In this document: positions 32,795-41,057 of the stretch, piece after piece
How the letters are laid out: the number at the start of each line of letters is the position of its first letter
Numbering within the stretch: the stretch's first letter is position 1
Source: Saccharopolyspora endophytica
GTDB lineage: Bacteria; Actinomycetota; Actinomycetes; Mycobacteriales; Pseudonocardiaceae
Direction: 5' to 3'
Assembly: GCF_018070075.1 (NCBI RefSeq)
Contig: NZ_JAGPXE010000006.1
Coordinates: forward strand, 124,001-188,000
Length of the DNA stretch: 64,000 bases
The notes under the pieces: model-generated
What the model saw: the letters and a program-made list of their open reading frames with translations, nothing else
Databases searched by the model: none
Told to the model about the DNA's origin: nothing
Position numbers and translations under genes: made by a program

Positions 32795-34156
32795 ATGCCC
32801 GAAGCACCACCGTCGCTGCAACGGACCCTCACGGTCAGATCCGTCGTCCTGTTCGGACTGGCCTACATGACGCCGCTGATCGCGCTGGGCACCTTCGGCG
32901 TCGTCGCCGAGGAAACCAGCGGGGCGGTCCCCACCGCCTACCTGGTGGCGATGGCCGCGATGCTGTTCACCGCCTACAGCTACGGGAAGATGGCCGCCAC
33001 CTACCCGGTCGCCGGCTCGGCCTACACCTACGTGCGGCGGGCGCTGGACTCGCGCGTGGGATTCCTGGTCGGCTGGGCGGTGCTGCTCGACTACTTCTTC
33101 CTGCCGATGGTGATCTGGCTGCTCGGCGGCACCTACCTGCAAGCCCAGTTCCCCGCTGTGCCCTTCTGGGTCTGGATCGTCTCCTTCATCGCGGCCACCA
33201 CCTGCCTGAACGTGCTGGGGATCAAGGTCGCCGAGAAGGCCAACTTCCTGCTCATGGCCTTCCAGTTCCTGGTGATCGGCATCTTCGTCGTGCTGTGCGT
33301 GCGCCACGTCCTCGACGCCCGCGGCGCCGTGGGCCTGCTCGACAGCTCGCCGCTGCTCAACCCCGCCACCACTGCCGCGGGTGTCTCCGCCGGTGCCGCG
33401 CTGGCCGCCTACTCCTTCCTCGGGTTCGACGCCGTCACGACCCTGACCGAGGAGTCGGTGAACCCGCGCAGGACGATTCCGCGCGCCATCCTGCTCATCG
33501 CGCTGATCGGGGGCGGCGTCTTCGTCCTCGTGACGTTCGCGGCCCAGCTCGTGCACCCGGGAAGCGCCTTCGCGGACTCCGACTCAGCCGTGTTCGAGAT
33601 CGCCACGGTCATCGCTGGAGATCTCGGCACGGCAATGCTGCTGGCGGGGCTGGTGATCGCGCAGTTCGCCTCCGGCCTCGCAGCGCAGGCCAGTGCCGCA
33701 CGCCTGCTGTTCGCGATGGGCCGCGACACCGTCCTGCCCCGCAGGCTCTTCGGCGCCCTGGACCCGCGCTTCCGCACTCCGGTGGCCAACATCGTCCTCA
33801 CCGGTTGCGTCGGCCTCGTCGCCTTGGTGCTCGACGTCTCCACCTCGACGTCGTTCGTCAACTTCGGCGCCTTCACCGCCTTCACCGCGGTCAACATCAG
33901 CGTCATCGCCCTGCACGTCCGCCACCGCCGGGAAGGCCGACGGCAGGCGTGGTGGACCCTCGCCATCCCCGCAGCCGGAACCCTCATCGACCTCTGGCTG
34001 CTGATCAACCTCGAATCCACAGCCCTGGTCCTCGGCGGGATCTGGCTGGCGGCAGGCGTCGTCTACCTCGCCTTCCGCACCCGCTTCTTCCGCACCCCAC
34101 CACCGGAGATGACCGCACAACCCGACGAGCAAGCCCTGGCCGGCACGAGCCCGTAG
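32795..34156 (+). CDS. APC-superfamily amino acid permease
   Basis: A 453-residue, 12-helix transporter. Typical blocks are GLAYMTPLIALGTFGVV, YPVAGSAYTYVRRAL, GFDAVTTLTEESVNPRRTIPRAIL and ARLLFAMGRDTVLP. It resembles the putrescine/amino-acid importing branch (PuuP/YveA-like). Co-transcribed with the amidase gene upstream and ended by a strong hairpin, under the divergent GntR regulator. Confidence 0.88.
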   Translation: MPEAPPSLQRTLTVRSVVLFGLAYMTPLIALGTFGVVAEETSGAVPTAYLVAMAAMLFTAYSYGKMAATYPVAGSAYTYVRRALDSRVGFLVGWAVLLDYFFLPMVIWLLGGTYLQAQFPAVPFWVWIVSFIAATTCLNVLGIKVAEKANFLLMAFQFLVIGIFVVLCVRHVLDARGAVGLLDSSPLLNPATTAAGVSAGAALAAYSFLGFDAVTTLTEESVNPRRTIPRAILLIALIGGGVFVLVTFAAQLVHPGSAFADSDSAVFEIATVIAGDLGTAMLLAGLVIAQFASGLAAQASAARLLFAMGRDTVLPRRLFGALDPRFRTPVANIVLTGCVGLVALVLDVSTSTSFVNFGAFTAFTAVNISVIALHVRHRREGRRQAWWTLAIPAAGTLIDLWLLINLESTALVLGGIWLAAGVVYLAFRTRFFRTPPPEMTAQPDEQALAGTSP

Positions 34157-34162
34157 GAAAAC

Positions 34163-34204
34163 GGCTACGGCGCGCCAGGTCCCTGGACCCAGCGCGCCGT
34201 AGCC
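34163..34204 (+). terminator. Hairpin terminator after permease gene
   Basis: Perfect 13-bp arms (34163-34175 and 34192-34204) around a 16-base loop that itself can pair (CAGGTCCCTGGACC), starting 6 bases after the stop codon. Confidence 0.8.
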
Positions 34205-34261
34205 CCCGCCCCAAACCCGCTGGCACCACACCCCCGAAGACCCACCCCGAAGGACCCGGAC

Positions 34262-34333
34262 CCTGAAAACTGCCGTAATCCGGAACCCGAAAACTGCCGT
34301 AATCCGGTGCCCGATTACTGCGGTAATCCGGGT
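34262..34333. repeat. Three tandem 24-bp repeats
   Basis: Three head-to-tail units start at 34262, 34286 and 34310. Units 1 and 2 share AAAACTGCCGTAATCCGG; unit 3 has ATTACTGCGGTAATCCGG, which forms a perfect GATTAC-TGCG-GTAATC dyad (34313-34328). They lie in the 214-base non-coding gap between the 3' ends of the permease and iclR genes. Confidence 0.8.
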
Positions 34334-34370
34334 TCGGAACCTGATTGGCGCGGTGTGGACAGGTGTCGTC

Positions 34371-35159
34371 TCAGAGGCGTGCCGCGTTGAGCGCGTCGCT
34401 CAGCCGCTTGGCGGCCGCGCGCACCGCTTCGGCCCGCACGTCGCCGTCGGACCCCGTGAAGTCCTCGCTGTGCCCGCCGAGGCTGATCGTCCCGACCAGG
34501 GAATCGCGCGAGCCGAGGATCGGGGCGGCGACGGCCGAGACCCCGTTGAGGTAGTCGTTGCGGCTGCGCGAAACCCCCTCGGCGCGAACCTGATCCAGGT
34601 GGCTGGCGAATTCTCCCGGGTCGGAGAGGGTCATCTCGGTGAAGGCCGGGAGCGGGTCTCGCAGCGCCCGGCTTCGAAGCTCGGAGTCGAACGCCGCCAT
34701 CGCCACGGGCGCGGCTGCGGCGTGGTACGGCAGGACTGATCCGATCGAAACGGCTGCCAGGACCATCGGTTTGCCGCCCTCGACCCTGTCAATGCACACG
34801 GCCCCGGCGGCGGAGGGGACCATCAAGAACGCCGTGTCGCCGAAGTCCGACGCCAGCGCTTCGAGCTCCGGCCGGGCCTCGGTTCGCAGGTCGAACCCGG
34901 CGAGCGCGGCGGCGCCGATGGTGAACATCGGCATCCGGACCCGGTAGGCGCCGCTGTGATCCCGGTGCACCCAGCCGGCCTCGACGAGGGTGCTCATCAG
35001 CCGGTGGACGGTCGGTTTGTTGAACCCGCTGGTCGCCGTGAGTTCGGCGAGCGTGATCACGGGCCGTTCGGCGCTGAACTGCCCCAGCAGCTGACAGGCG
35101 CGCAGCACCGATCCGACGGTCTCCCGCCCTGAGCTGTCTTCGACAGCTTCTCGTGCCAC
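34371..35159 (-). CDS. IclR-family regulator
   Basis: A 262-residue repressor/activator. N-terminal winged HTH: SVLRACQLLGQFSAERPVITLAELTATSGFNKPTVHRLMSTLVEAGWV; the GAF-like effector domain includes AAPVAMAAFDSE, VSAVAAPILG and GTISLGGHSEDF. The GTG at 35159 follows GGGGAGG; the longer upstream frame has no family similarity. It is divergent from the lyase/hydratase operon, and a perfect GTATCG-N5-CGATAC dyad in that operon's leader is its probable operator. Confidence 0.9.
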   Translation of the reverse strand: MAREAVEDSSGRETVGSVLRACQLLGQFSAERPVITLAELTATSGFNKPTVHRLMSTLVEAGWVHRDHSGAYRVRMPMFTIGAAALAGFDLRTEARPELEALASDFGDTAFLMVPSAAGAVCIDRVEGGKPMVLAAVSIGSVLPYHAAAAPVAMAAFDSELRSRALRDPLPAFTEMTLSDPGEFASHLDQVRAEGVSRSRNDYLNGVSAVAAPILGSRDSLVGTISLGGHSEDFTGSDGDVRAEAVRAAAKRLSDALNAARL

Positions 35160-35221
35160 CGCCACCTCCCCTTTCGTGTTTCGGGACAGCGTCAGGCTAA
35201 CGGCCTGCTGACCGCATCTGC

Positions 35222-35250
35222 TTGACATGGTCGTGTCCCTCGCGCACAGT
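35222..35250 (+). promoter_or_regulatory. Promoter of the lyase-hydratase operon
   Basis: A consensus -35 TTGACA (35222-35227), a 17-base spacer and a weak -10 CACAGT (35245-35250) put the start of transcription near 35257, just upstream of the operator-like dyad at 35261. Confidence 0.45.
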
Positions 35251-35260
35251 TTCGGAACGC

Positions 35261-35277
35261 GTATCGCATCACGATAC
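35261..35277. promoter_or_regulatory. Probable IclR operator GTATCG-N5-CGATAC
   Basis: A perfect 6-bp inverted repeat with a 5-base centre, the usual size for an IclR-family site, between the divergent iclR gene and the lyase gene and just downstream of the predicted promoter. Binding there would block transcription. Confidence 0.6.
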
Positions 35278-35292
35278 ACAAGGGAGCTGTCA

Positions 35293-36156
35293 GTGGATCT
35301 GCGCGAGATGATCACCGAAAGACTCGTCTACGCACCCGGCGTCTGGGACGGGCTGACCGCCCGGCTGGCCGAGCAGGCGGGCTTCCCCGCGCTGTGCGCG
35401 TCCGGGTTCGCGATCTCGGCGGCGTTGGGCTACCCGGATGCCGAGCTCTACACGATGTCGGAGAACCTGCAGGCCGTCCGGACGATCCGCGAGGCGAGCC
35501 CGCTACCGGTCATCGCCGACATCGACACGGGCTACGGCAACGCCGTCAACGCCGCGCGAACAGCGCGCCGGTTCGCCGACGCCGGGGTCGCCGCGGTGTT
35601 CATGGAGGACCAGCGCTCGCCCAAGCGCTGCCCGCTGATCCCCGGTGCCGAGCTCGAACTGCTCGACCTGGCGGAGGCCACGGGCAAGATCCGCGCCGTC
35701 CGCGACGCCGCGCAGGGGACCGGAATGCTCGTGATCGCCCGGACCGACGCCAAGGGCGACGAGGCGCTCCGCCGGGCGGAGGCCTACGTCGAGGCCGGAG
35801 CCGACCTGATCATGCCGGTCACCAAGACCTTCTCGACCGTCGAGGAGTGGCGGCGCTGCCACGAGATCACCGGAGCCCCGCTGATGGCGACCCTCACGGC
35901 CTCGGCCTGGACCGAGCGGGAGTTCACCCCCGAGGTGATGGAGCAGATCGGCGTGCGCATCGCGCTGCTGCCCACTCAGGTGCTGATGGCGGTGACCGGT
36001 GCCGCGCAGGAGTGCCTGAACCGGCTCGCCGCTGGGGAACCGCCTGCCCAGGTCGGCGCGGGAGCCACGCCGCACCACGAGTTCGTCGAGCTCATCGGGA
36101 TGCCCGAGATCGAGCGGCAGCAGCACGCGTACCTGCCCGCCACCGAGACGGTCTGA
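35293..36156 (+). CDS. PEP mutase/isocitrate lyase-family carbon-carbon lyase
   Basis: A 287-residue TIM-barrel lyase of the PEPM/ICL superfamily (oxaloacetate hydrolase, 2-methylisocitrate lyase, 2,3-dimethylmalate lyase, citramalate-type lyases). Mg2+-binding Asp76/Asp78 (IADIDTGYGN) and Glu105-Asp106 (FMEDQRSPKRCPL) are present. The catalytic-loop motif, KKCGH in isocitrate and methylisocitrate lyases, reads Lys111-Arg-Cys-Pro-Leu: the Cys is kept, Gly-His is lost. The GTG at 35293 has AAGGGAG upstream. It is followed by aconitase-like subunits, so it probably splits a hydrated 2-alkylmalate-like acid. Confidence 0.85.
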   Translation: MDLREMITERLVYAPGVWDGLTARLAEQAGFPALCASGFAISAALGYPDAELYTMSENLQAVRTIREASPLPVIADIDTGYGNAVNAARTARRFADAGVAAVFMEDQRSPKRCPLIPGAELELLDLAEATGKIRAVRDAAQGTGMLVIARTDAKGDEALRRAEAYVEAGADLIMPVTKTFSTVEEWRRCHEITGAPLMATLTASAWTEREFTPEVMEQIGVRIALLPTQVLMAVTGAAQECLNRLAAGEPPAQVGAGATPHHEFVELIGMPEIERQQHAYLPATETV

Positions 36157-36166
36157 GGGAGGCGTC

Positions 36167-37435
36167 ATGGCGAGCACGATCACCGAGAAGATCCTGGCCG
36201 GGGCAGCGGGCGTCGACCAGGTCAAGGCGGGTGACAACCTGCCCGCGCGTCCCGACTACATGATCGCCTACGACTTCCCCGGCTACACCGATGTGATGTT
36301 CCGGCAGATGCACGACGACTTCGGCATCCGTGCGCTGGCGGAGCCGGAGCGCTACGTGGTCTTCATCGACCACATGCTGACCAAGGGCACCGACAAGGAG
36401 CAGGAGGTCCACCAGGTCACCCGCGACTGGTGCGCGTTCTACGGCATCGAGCTGCACGAGGCCCGCGGCATCGGGCACCAGGTGATGGCCGAGCTCGGCT
36501 ACGCGCTGCCCGGCAACTTCCTGATCCACTTCGACGGCCACATCTCCGGCGCGGGCGCGTTCGGCGCGCTGGGCTGGGGCGTGCGCCGGGACCTGCTGGA
36601 GGCCTGGGTCTCCGGGCAGATCTACCTCGACGTCCCCCGGACCACGAGGTTCGAGCTGACCGGTGAGTTCGCCCCGGGCGTCGACAACCGGGACCTGGTG
36701 CACCACATCATCGGCGAGTTCGGGGCCGACGGGTGCGCGCACCAGGTGATGGAGTTCGCCGGCCCCGGCGCGCGGTCGATGTCGATCGACCGCAGGCAGG
36801 GCCTGTGCGGCATGGCGATGTTCACCGGCGCGGTGTCCGCGGTGTTCGAACCCGACGAGGCGGCGCTCGCCTACGCGAAGCGGGTCGCTGCAACGGATTT
36901 CACGCCCCAGCTGCCGGACCCGGGAGCCGACTACGCCGCGGTGCACACCATCGACCTGTCCGCGCTGAGCCCGCAGGTCGTGCTGCCCGGATCAGCTCGC
37001 TCGGCCAACACCCGTCAGGCCGCGGAGCTGTCCGGAACGCCGGTCACCAAGGCGTTCATCGGTTCCTGCGCCAGCGGGCGGATCGAGGACATCCGGGCCG
37101 CTGCCCTCGTCCTCGACGGCAGGGAGGTTGCCCCGGGGGTCGAGCTCAACGTGGTCCCGACCTCGGACGCGGTGCACCGGCAGGCCGAGGACGAAGGGCT
37201 GCTCGACGTGCTGCGGGCGGCCGGTGCTCACATCGCCCGCTCCAGCTGCGACTTCTGCTTCGGCTACCAGAAACCGCTGCAACCGGACGAGAACTGCATC
37301 TCCACCGGCGTCCTCAACATCTCGGGCCGGATGGGCAGCACCGACGCCAACATCTACATGGGATCGGCGTACACGGTGGCGGCAAGCGCGGTGACCGGCA
37401 CGATCGCCTCGGCGGGGGAGGTGACGCGATCATGA
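36167..37435 (+). CDS. Aconitase-superfamily hydratase, large subunit (LeuC/DmdA-like)
   Basis: A 422-residue iron-sulfur hydro-lyase subunit. Cluster ligands are visible as Cys301 (GSCASGR) and Cys361/Cys364 (SSCDFCFGY), replacing the usual GSCTN and CGPC blocks but keeping the Cys spacing. Other family blocks are VVFIDHM, GIGHQV, HFDGHISGAGAFGALGWGV and NISGRMGS. It would carry out stereospecific hydration/dehydration of a di- or tricarboxylate. It starts 10 bases after the lyase gene and overlaps the small-subunit gene (ATGA). Confidence 0.87.
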   Translation: MASTITEKILAGAAGVDQVKAGDNLPARPDYMIAYDFPGYTDVMFRQMHDDFGIRALAEPERYVVFIDHMLTKGTDKEQEVHQVTRDWCAFYGIELHEARGIGHQVMAELGYALPGNFLIHFDGHISGAGAFGALGWGVRRDLLEAWVSGQIYLDVPRTTRFELTGEFAPGVDNRDLVHHIIGEFGADGCAHQVMEFAGPGARSMSIDRRQGLCGMAMFTGAVSAVFEPDEAALAYAKRVAATDFTPQLPDPGADYAAVHTIDLSALSPQVVLPGSARSANTRQAAELSGTPVTKAFIGSCASGRIEDIRAAALVLDGREVAPGVELNVVPTSDAVHRQAEDEGLLDVLRAAGAHIARSSCDFCFGYQKPLQPDENCISTGVLNISGRMGSTDANIYMGSAYTVAASAVTGTIASAGEVTRS

Positions 37436-37977
37436 GCGCCGCCCGCGACTACCCGCCGCCACCGGACCTCATCCGCGGGCGCGTGGCCTGGGTGTTCGGC
37501 GACGACTTCGACATCGACCTGGTGATCGGGGTCGAGAACATCAAGTCCTACGACGCGGATTTCCTGCGCGGCAAGGTCATGCAGGCCTACGACCCCACCT
37601 TCGCCGACCGCGTCCGGCCCGGCGACGTCATCGTCGGCGGCCGCAACTTCGGCTACGGCCACCCGCACTACCCGCCGATGGTGGCACTGCGCGATCTGGG
37701 CATCGCCGCGGTGCTGGCCGAGTCCTTCTCCCCGGGGTTCTGGCGCGGGGAGACGCACAACGGCATGCCGCTGCTGACGGTGCCCGGCATCAGCACCGCG
37801 GTCACCATCGGTGATGCCGTGCAGGTCGACTGGAGGACGGCGGTGGTCGGCGTCGACGGCGGCGCCGAGTTGCGCGGCGACCCGCCCAGCCCTCGCGTGC
37901 GCCGCGTGATCGAAGCCGGCGGCTCGGTCAAGCTCCTGCTGGCCGAGCACGCCCGCAATCCCAGCCACCAGCACTGA
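37432..37977 (+). CDS. Aconitase-superfamily hydratase, small subunit with altered active-site motif
   Basis: A 181-residue swivel-domain subunit. The N-terminal VAWVFGDDFDIDLVI corresponds to the GDNVDTD block of LeuD. The motif that is NFGCGSSREHA in LeuD/IPMI small subunits reads NFGYGHPHYPPMVAL here, so the Ser-Ser-Arg-Glu that binds the substrate carboxylate is replaced by His-Pro-His-Tyr. Length and remaining secondary structure are normal. It must pair with the large subunit encoded just upstream; the substitution suggests a substrate other than isopropylmalate. Confidence 0.85.
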   Translation: MSAARDYPPPPDLIRGRVAWVFGDDFDIDLVIGVENIKSYDADFLRGKVMQAYDPTFADRVRPGDVIVGGRNFGYGHPHYPPMVALRDLGIAAVLAESFSPGFWRGETHNGMPLLTVPGISTAVTIGDAVQVDWRTAVVGVDGGAELRGDPPSPRVRRVIEAGGSVKLLLAEHARNPSHQH

Positions 37978-38026
37978 TCCCCCCCACGTTCCTCGACCCG
38001 GTCAACGACGATCAGGAGTCAGCACC

Positions 38027-39346
38027 ATGTCTGAGACGGTCCCACCAGCCGCCGCACCCGCCACCACCGGATCCTCGCCGACGATGGCCCGACGCGCCGC
38101 CGCGGCGGGAGGCGTCGGCACGCTGATCGAGTACTACGACTTCAGCGTCTACGCCTTCCTCGCCGTCACCATCGGCCCCCTGTTCTTCCCCAGCGGCCAC
38201 CCGGCCGTGTCGCTGCTGCTCACGTTGGCGGTCTTCGGATCGGCCTACGTCATGAGACCCGTCGGAGGCTGGTTCTTCGGCAGGCTCGGCGACCGTCGCG
38301 GTCGTCGGCAGGCGCTCGTCGTGACGGTCGTGGCGATGGGAATCTGCTGCGGTCTGCTCGGTCTCCTGCCGACCTATTCCACGGCCGGAGTCCTCGCCCC
38401 GGTGCTGCTGGTGCTGATCCGCCTGGCGCAGGGCTTCTCGGCCGGCGGTGAGATCGGCGGCGCGGCGACCTACGTCGCCGAGTCGGCACCGGTCAAGCGC
38501 CGCGGGCTCTACGGCTCGGTCACGGCACTCGGCTCGACCCTCGGGTTCGCGGTGTCCGCGGCCGTGGTCGGCCTGGTCAGCACCTTGACCACGGCCGAGC
38601 AGATGACGGCGTGGGGCTGGCGGATCCCGTTCCTGGTCTCCATCCCGCTGGCGATCCTCTGCCTGTGGGTGCGGGTCCGGCTGGAGGACACCGCCGAGTT
38701 CGCGGAGATGGCCGACAAGCGAGAGGTGGTGCGCAGCCCGCTGCTGCAGGTCGTCAAGCAGCACCCGATTTCCCTCCTGCGGGTCATCGGCATCGCGATC
38801 GCCATGAACGGCAGCGGCTACATCGGCCTGACCTACTTCAACGTCTACCTGATCAACGACCTGGGCTTCGACAAGCAAGCCGTGTACTGGACCTCGGCCA
38901 TCGGGATCGGGCTCGCCTGCGTCACCTACCCGATCGCGGGTGCGCTCTCGGACCGGTTCGGGCGGCGGCCCGTGCTGATCACCGCCTACGTCGGCTACCT
39001 CGTCATCGCGTGGCCCGCCTTCGCGATCCTCGGCGCGACGTCGAGCATCCTCGTCGTCGGACTCGTCTACGTCGTCTACATGTCGTTCAACGGGTTCGCG
39101 CAGGTCCCGGCCTTCCCCCAGTTCACCGAGCTGTTCCCGCGGCAGGTGCGCTACACCGGTGTCGCGCTCGGGTTCAACCTCGGGACGATCATCGCCGGCG
39201 GCACCGCTCCCTACATCGCCGCACAACTGGTGCAGAGCACGGGAAATCCGATGGCGCCCGCCTTCTGGGTCATGGGAGTGGCGGTCGTCGGTCTGATCAC
39301 CGTGCTGACCCTGCGCGAGACCGGCAGGGATCGCTTGCCGGTCTGA
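38027..39346 (+). CDS. MFS transporter, metabolite:H+ symporter (MHS) family
   Basis: A 439-residue, 12-helix carrier with MHS features: GTLIEYYDFSVYAFLA, GRLGDRRGRRQAL, RLAQGFSAGGEIGGA and GALSDRFGRRPV. It lies 49 bases after the hydratase small-subunit gene in the same direction and probably imports the di-/tricarboxylate-like substrate of the lyase-hydratase pathway. Second of three MHS transporters in the window. Confidence 0.88.
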   Translation: MSETVPPAAAPATTGSSPTMARRAAAAGGVGTLIEYYDFSVYAFLAVTIGPLFFPSGHPAVSLLLTLAVFGSAYVMRPVGGWFFGRLGDRRGRRQALVVTVVAMGICCGLLGLLPTYSTAGVLAPVLLVLIRLAQGFSAGGEIGGAATYVAESAPVKRRGLYGSVTALGSTLGFAVSAAVVGLVSTLTTAEQMTAWGWRIPFLVSIPLAILCLWVRVRLEDTAEFAEMADKREVVRSPLLQVVKQHPISLLRVIGIAIAMNGSGYIGLTYFNVYLINDLGFDKQAVYWTSAIGIGLACVTYPIAGALSDRFGRRPVLITAYVGYLVIAWPAFAILGATSSILVVGLVYVVYMSFNGFAQVPAFPQFTELFPRQVRYTGVALGFNLGTIIAGGTAPYIAAQLVQSTGNPMAPAFWVMGVAVVGLITVLTLRETGRDRLPV

Positions 39347-39446
39347 CCGTCCGGTCCACCGGTTTCCGGGAAACCGTCTGAACGCACCGCAGGAGGTCGA
39401 CCGTGCCCGATTCGCGCTGCACCACACCGGGTTCCGAGGCGCTGAG

Positions 39447-41048
39447 ATGACCGGTACCAGGGAGGTCGACTTCCTCTGCGTCGGTGGCGGGCTCGGTGGT
39501 CTCGCCGCCGCGCTGCGGGCCGCCGACCTCGGCGCCGAGGTCCTCGTCGCCGAGCGCTCCGAGGTGATCGGCGGGGTCGCCGCGTACAGCGGGGGTTTCG
39601 TGTGGGTGGGCGGCGATCCGCTGACACCGGAACCGAGCGACGCCCTGGAGACCGTCGAGTCCTATTTGGACCACGTCCAGGGCGAACGACCGGTGGAGCG
39701 GGAAGCCCGGCGCGCGTACCTGCACGACGCGCGTGAGGCGACGGCGTGGTTCGCCGCAGCCGGAGTTCCGTTCCGGGTGATTCCCGGCGCGTCGGACCTC
39801 TACCACCCGGCGCCCGGCTCGACGGCCGAAGGACGACTGCTCGAATGCGTCGTCGACGGCCGGGACCTGGGCGCGTGGCGGCCGCACCTGCGGCAGGGGC
39901 CCTACTACGACATCGGTGTGAGCCGGACCGAGTCGTACTCGGCTGCGCGGGAGGAGCTGAACGACGACCGCCTGACCCACGGCATGGGCCTCGTCGGCGC
40001 CTTCGCGCGGGAGGCGCTCGTGCGTCGCGGGGTGGAGTGCCTGCTCGAGTCCAGGGTGCGCGAGCTCCTGGTCGAGGGCGGAGACGTCGTCGGTGCGGTG
40101 CTGGACGGGCCGCACGGGCGCACCCGGGTCCGGGCCCGCGGCGGGGTGCTGATCGCGGCGGGCGGCTACGGCGGTTCACCGCACGCGGCGGAGCTGGAGG
40201 ACGTGCCGGCACTCGTCGAGAGCGCCCCGCCCGTCGTCGACGGCGATTCGATCGCACTCGCGGAGCAAGCAGGTGCCGGCCTGATTCGCGGCGCCGACCC
40301 GTTCTTCAGCGTCGGGTACGGGTTCCCCGGCGAGGTCCACCCCGGAACGGACGTTCCCCTCGTGCGGCCGCTGCTGACACACCTCGGACTGCCGCATTCC
40401 CTGATCGTCAACCGCGACGGCCGCAGGTTCGGCGACGAGAGCTACTACGGCGCGCTGATCAGCGCCCTGCGCCGCTTCGACACCCGCCTGCGCCGGTGGT
40501 CGAACGTGCCGTGCTGGTTCGTCGTCGACGACGAGTTCCGCGCGCGCTACCGGCTGGGACCCCATTCGGCGGGGGAGCGCTGGCCGGACTCGATCCCTCG
40601 GGCGGACAGCATCACCGAACTGGCCGCGGCGACGGGCATCGACCCCGACGGCCTGCGCCTGACCGTCGCGGAGTTCAACCGCGCGGCGGATCGGGGCGAG
40701 GACCCCGAGTTCGAGCGCGGGATCCGGCCGTTCGTGCGACGGACCTACGGCGACGCCGAGCACGGGCCGAACCCGTGCCTCGGCGCCGTGCGCACCCCGC
40801 CGTTCTACGCCCTCGAGCTGTCCCTGGTCGGGTTCGGCATGGGCACGCTCGGACTGTGGATCGACCGGGACGCCCGCGTGCTCCGCCGCGACGGGTCCCC
40901 GGTCGGTGGTCTCTACGCGACGGGCAACGCCGCCGCGACCCGCGAGCTGCGCGGCTACGTGACGGGTCTGGCCAACGCCCGCAACTACACCTACGCCTAC
41001 CGAGCGGCCGGTCACGCCTGCGGCCGCAGCCGAGAAACGCACCTCTGA
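39447..41048 (+). CDS. KstD-like FAD-dependent dehydrogenase/reductase (flavoprotein 4)
   Basis: A 533-residue flavoprotein of the fumarate reductase/3-ketosteroid dehydrogenase group. The FAD motif is GGGLGG in FLCVGGGLGGLAAALRA with the Glu in LVAERSEVIGG; the C-terminal FAD site GLYATGNAAATRELRG follows. The C-terminal NARNYTYAYRAAGH differs from the three other flavoproteins, so its substrate is probably different. The ATG at 39447 lies 100 bases after the MHS gene, and the acyl-CoA ligase gene starts 9 bases after its stop, so they are likely one operon. Confidence 0.84.
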   Translation: MTGTREVDFLCVGGGLGGLAAALRAADLGAEVLVAERSEVIGGVAAYSGGFVWVGGDPLTPEPSDALETVESYLDHVQGERPVEREARRAYLHDAREATAWFAAAGVPFRVIPGASDLYHPAPGSTAEGRLLECVVDGRDLGAWRPHLRQGPYYDIGVSRTESYSAAREELNDDRLTHGMGLVGAFAREALVRRGVECLLESRVRELLVEGGDVVGAVLDGPHGRTRVRARGGVLIAAGGYGGSPHAAELEDVPALVESAPPVVDGDSIALAEQAGAGLIRGADPFFSVGYGFPGEVHPGTDVPLVRPLLTHLGLPHSLIVNRDGRRFGDESYYGALISALRRFDTRLRRWSNVPCWFVVDDEFRARYRLGPHSAGERWPDSIPRADSITELAAATGIDPDGLRLTVAEFNRAADRGEDPEFERGIRPFVRRTYGDAEHGPNPCLGAVRTPPFYALELSLVGFGMGTLGLWIDRDARVLRRDGSPVGGLYATGNAAATRELRGYVTGLANARNYTYAYRAAGHACGRSRETHL

Positions 41049-41057
41049 GGAGCTCCG

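Noticed and set aside
34262-34333. CRISPR-like array
   Set aside because: Units are contiguous with no unique spacers and no cas genes are present.
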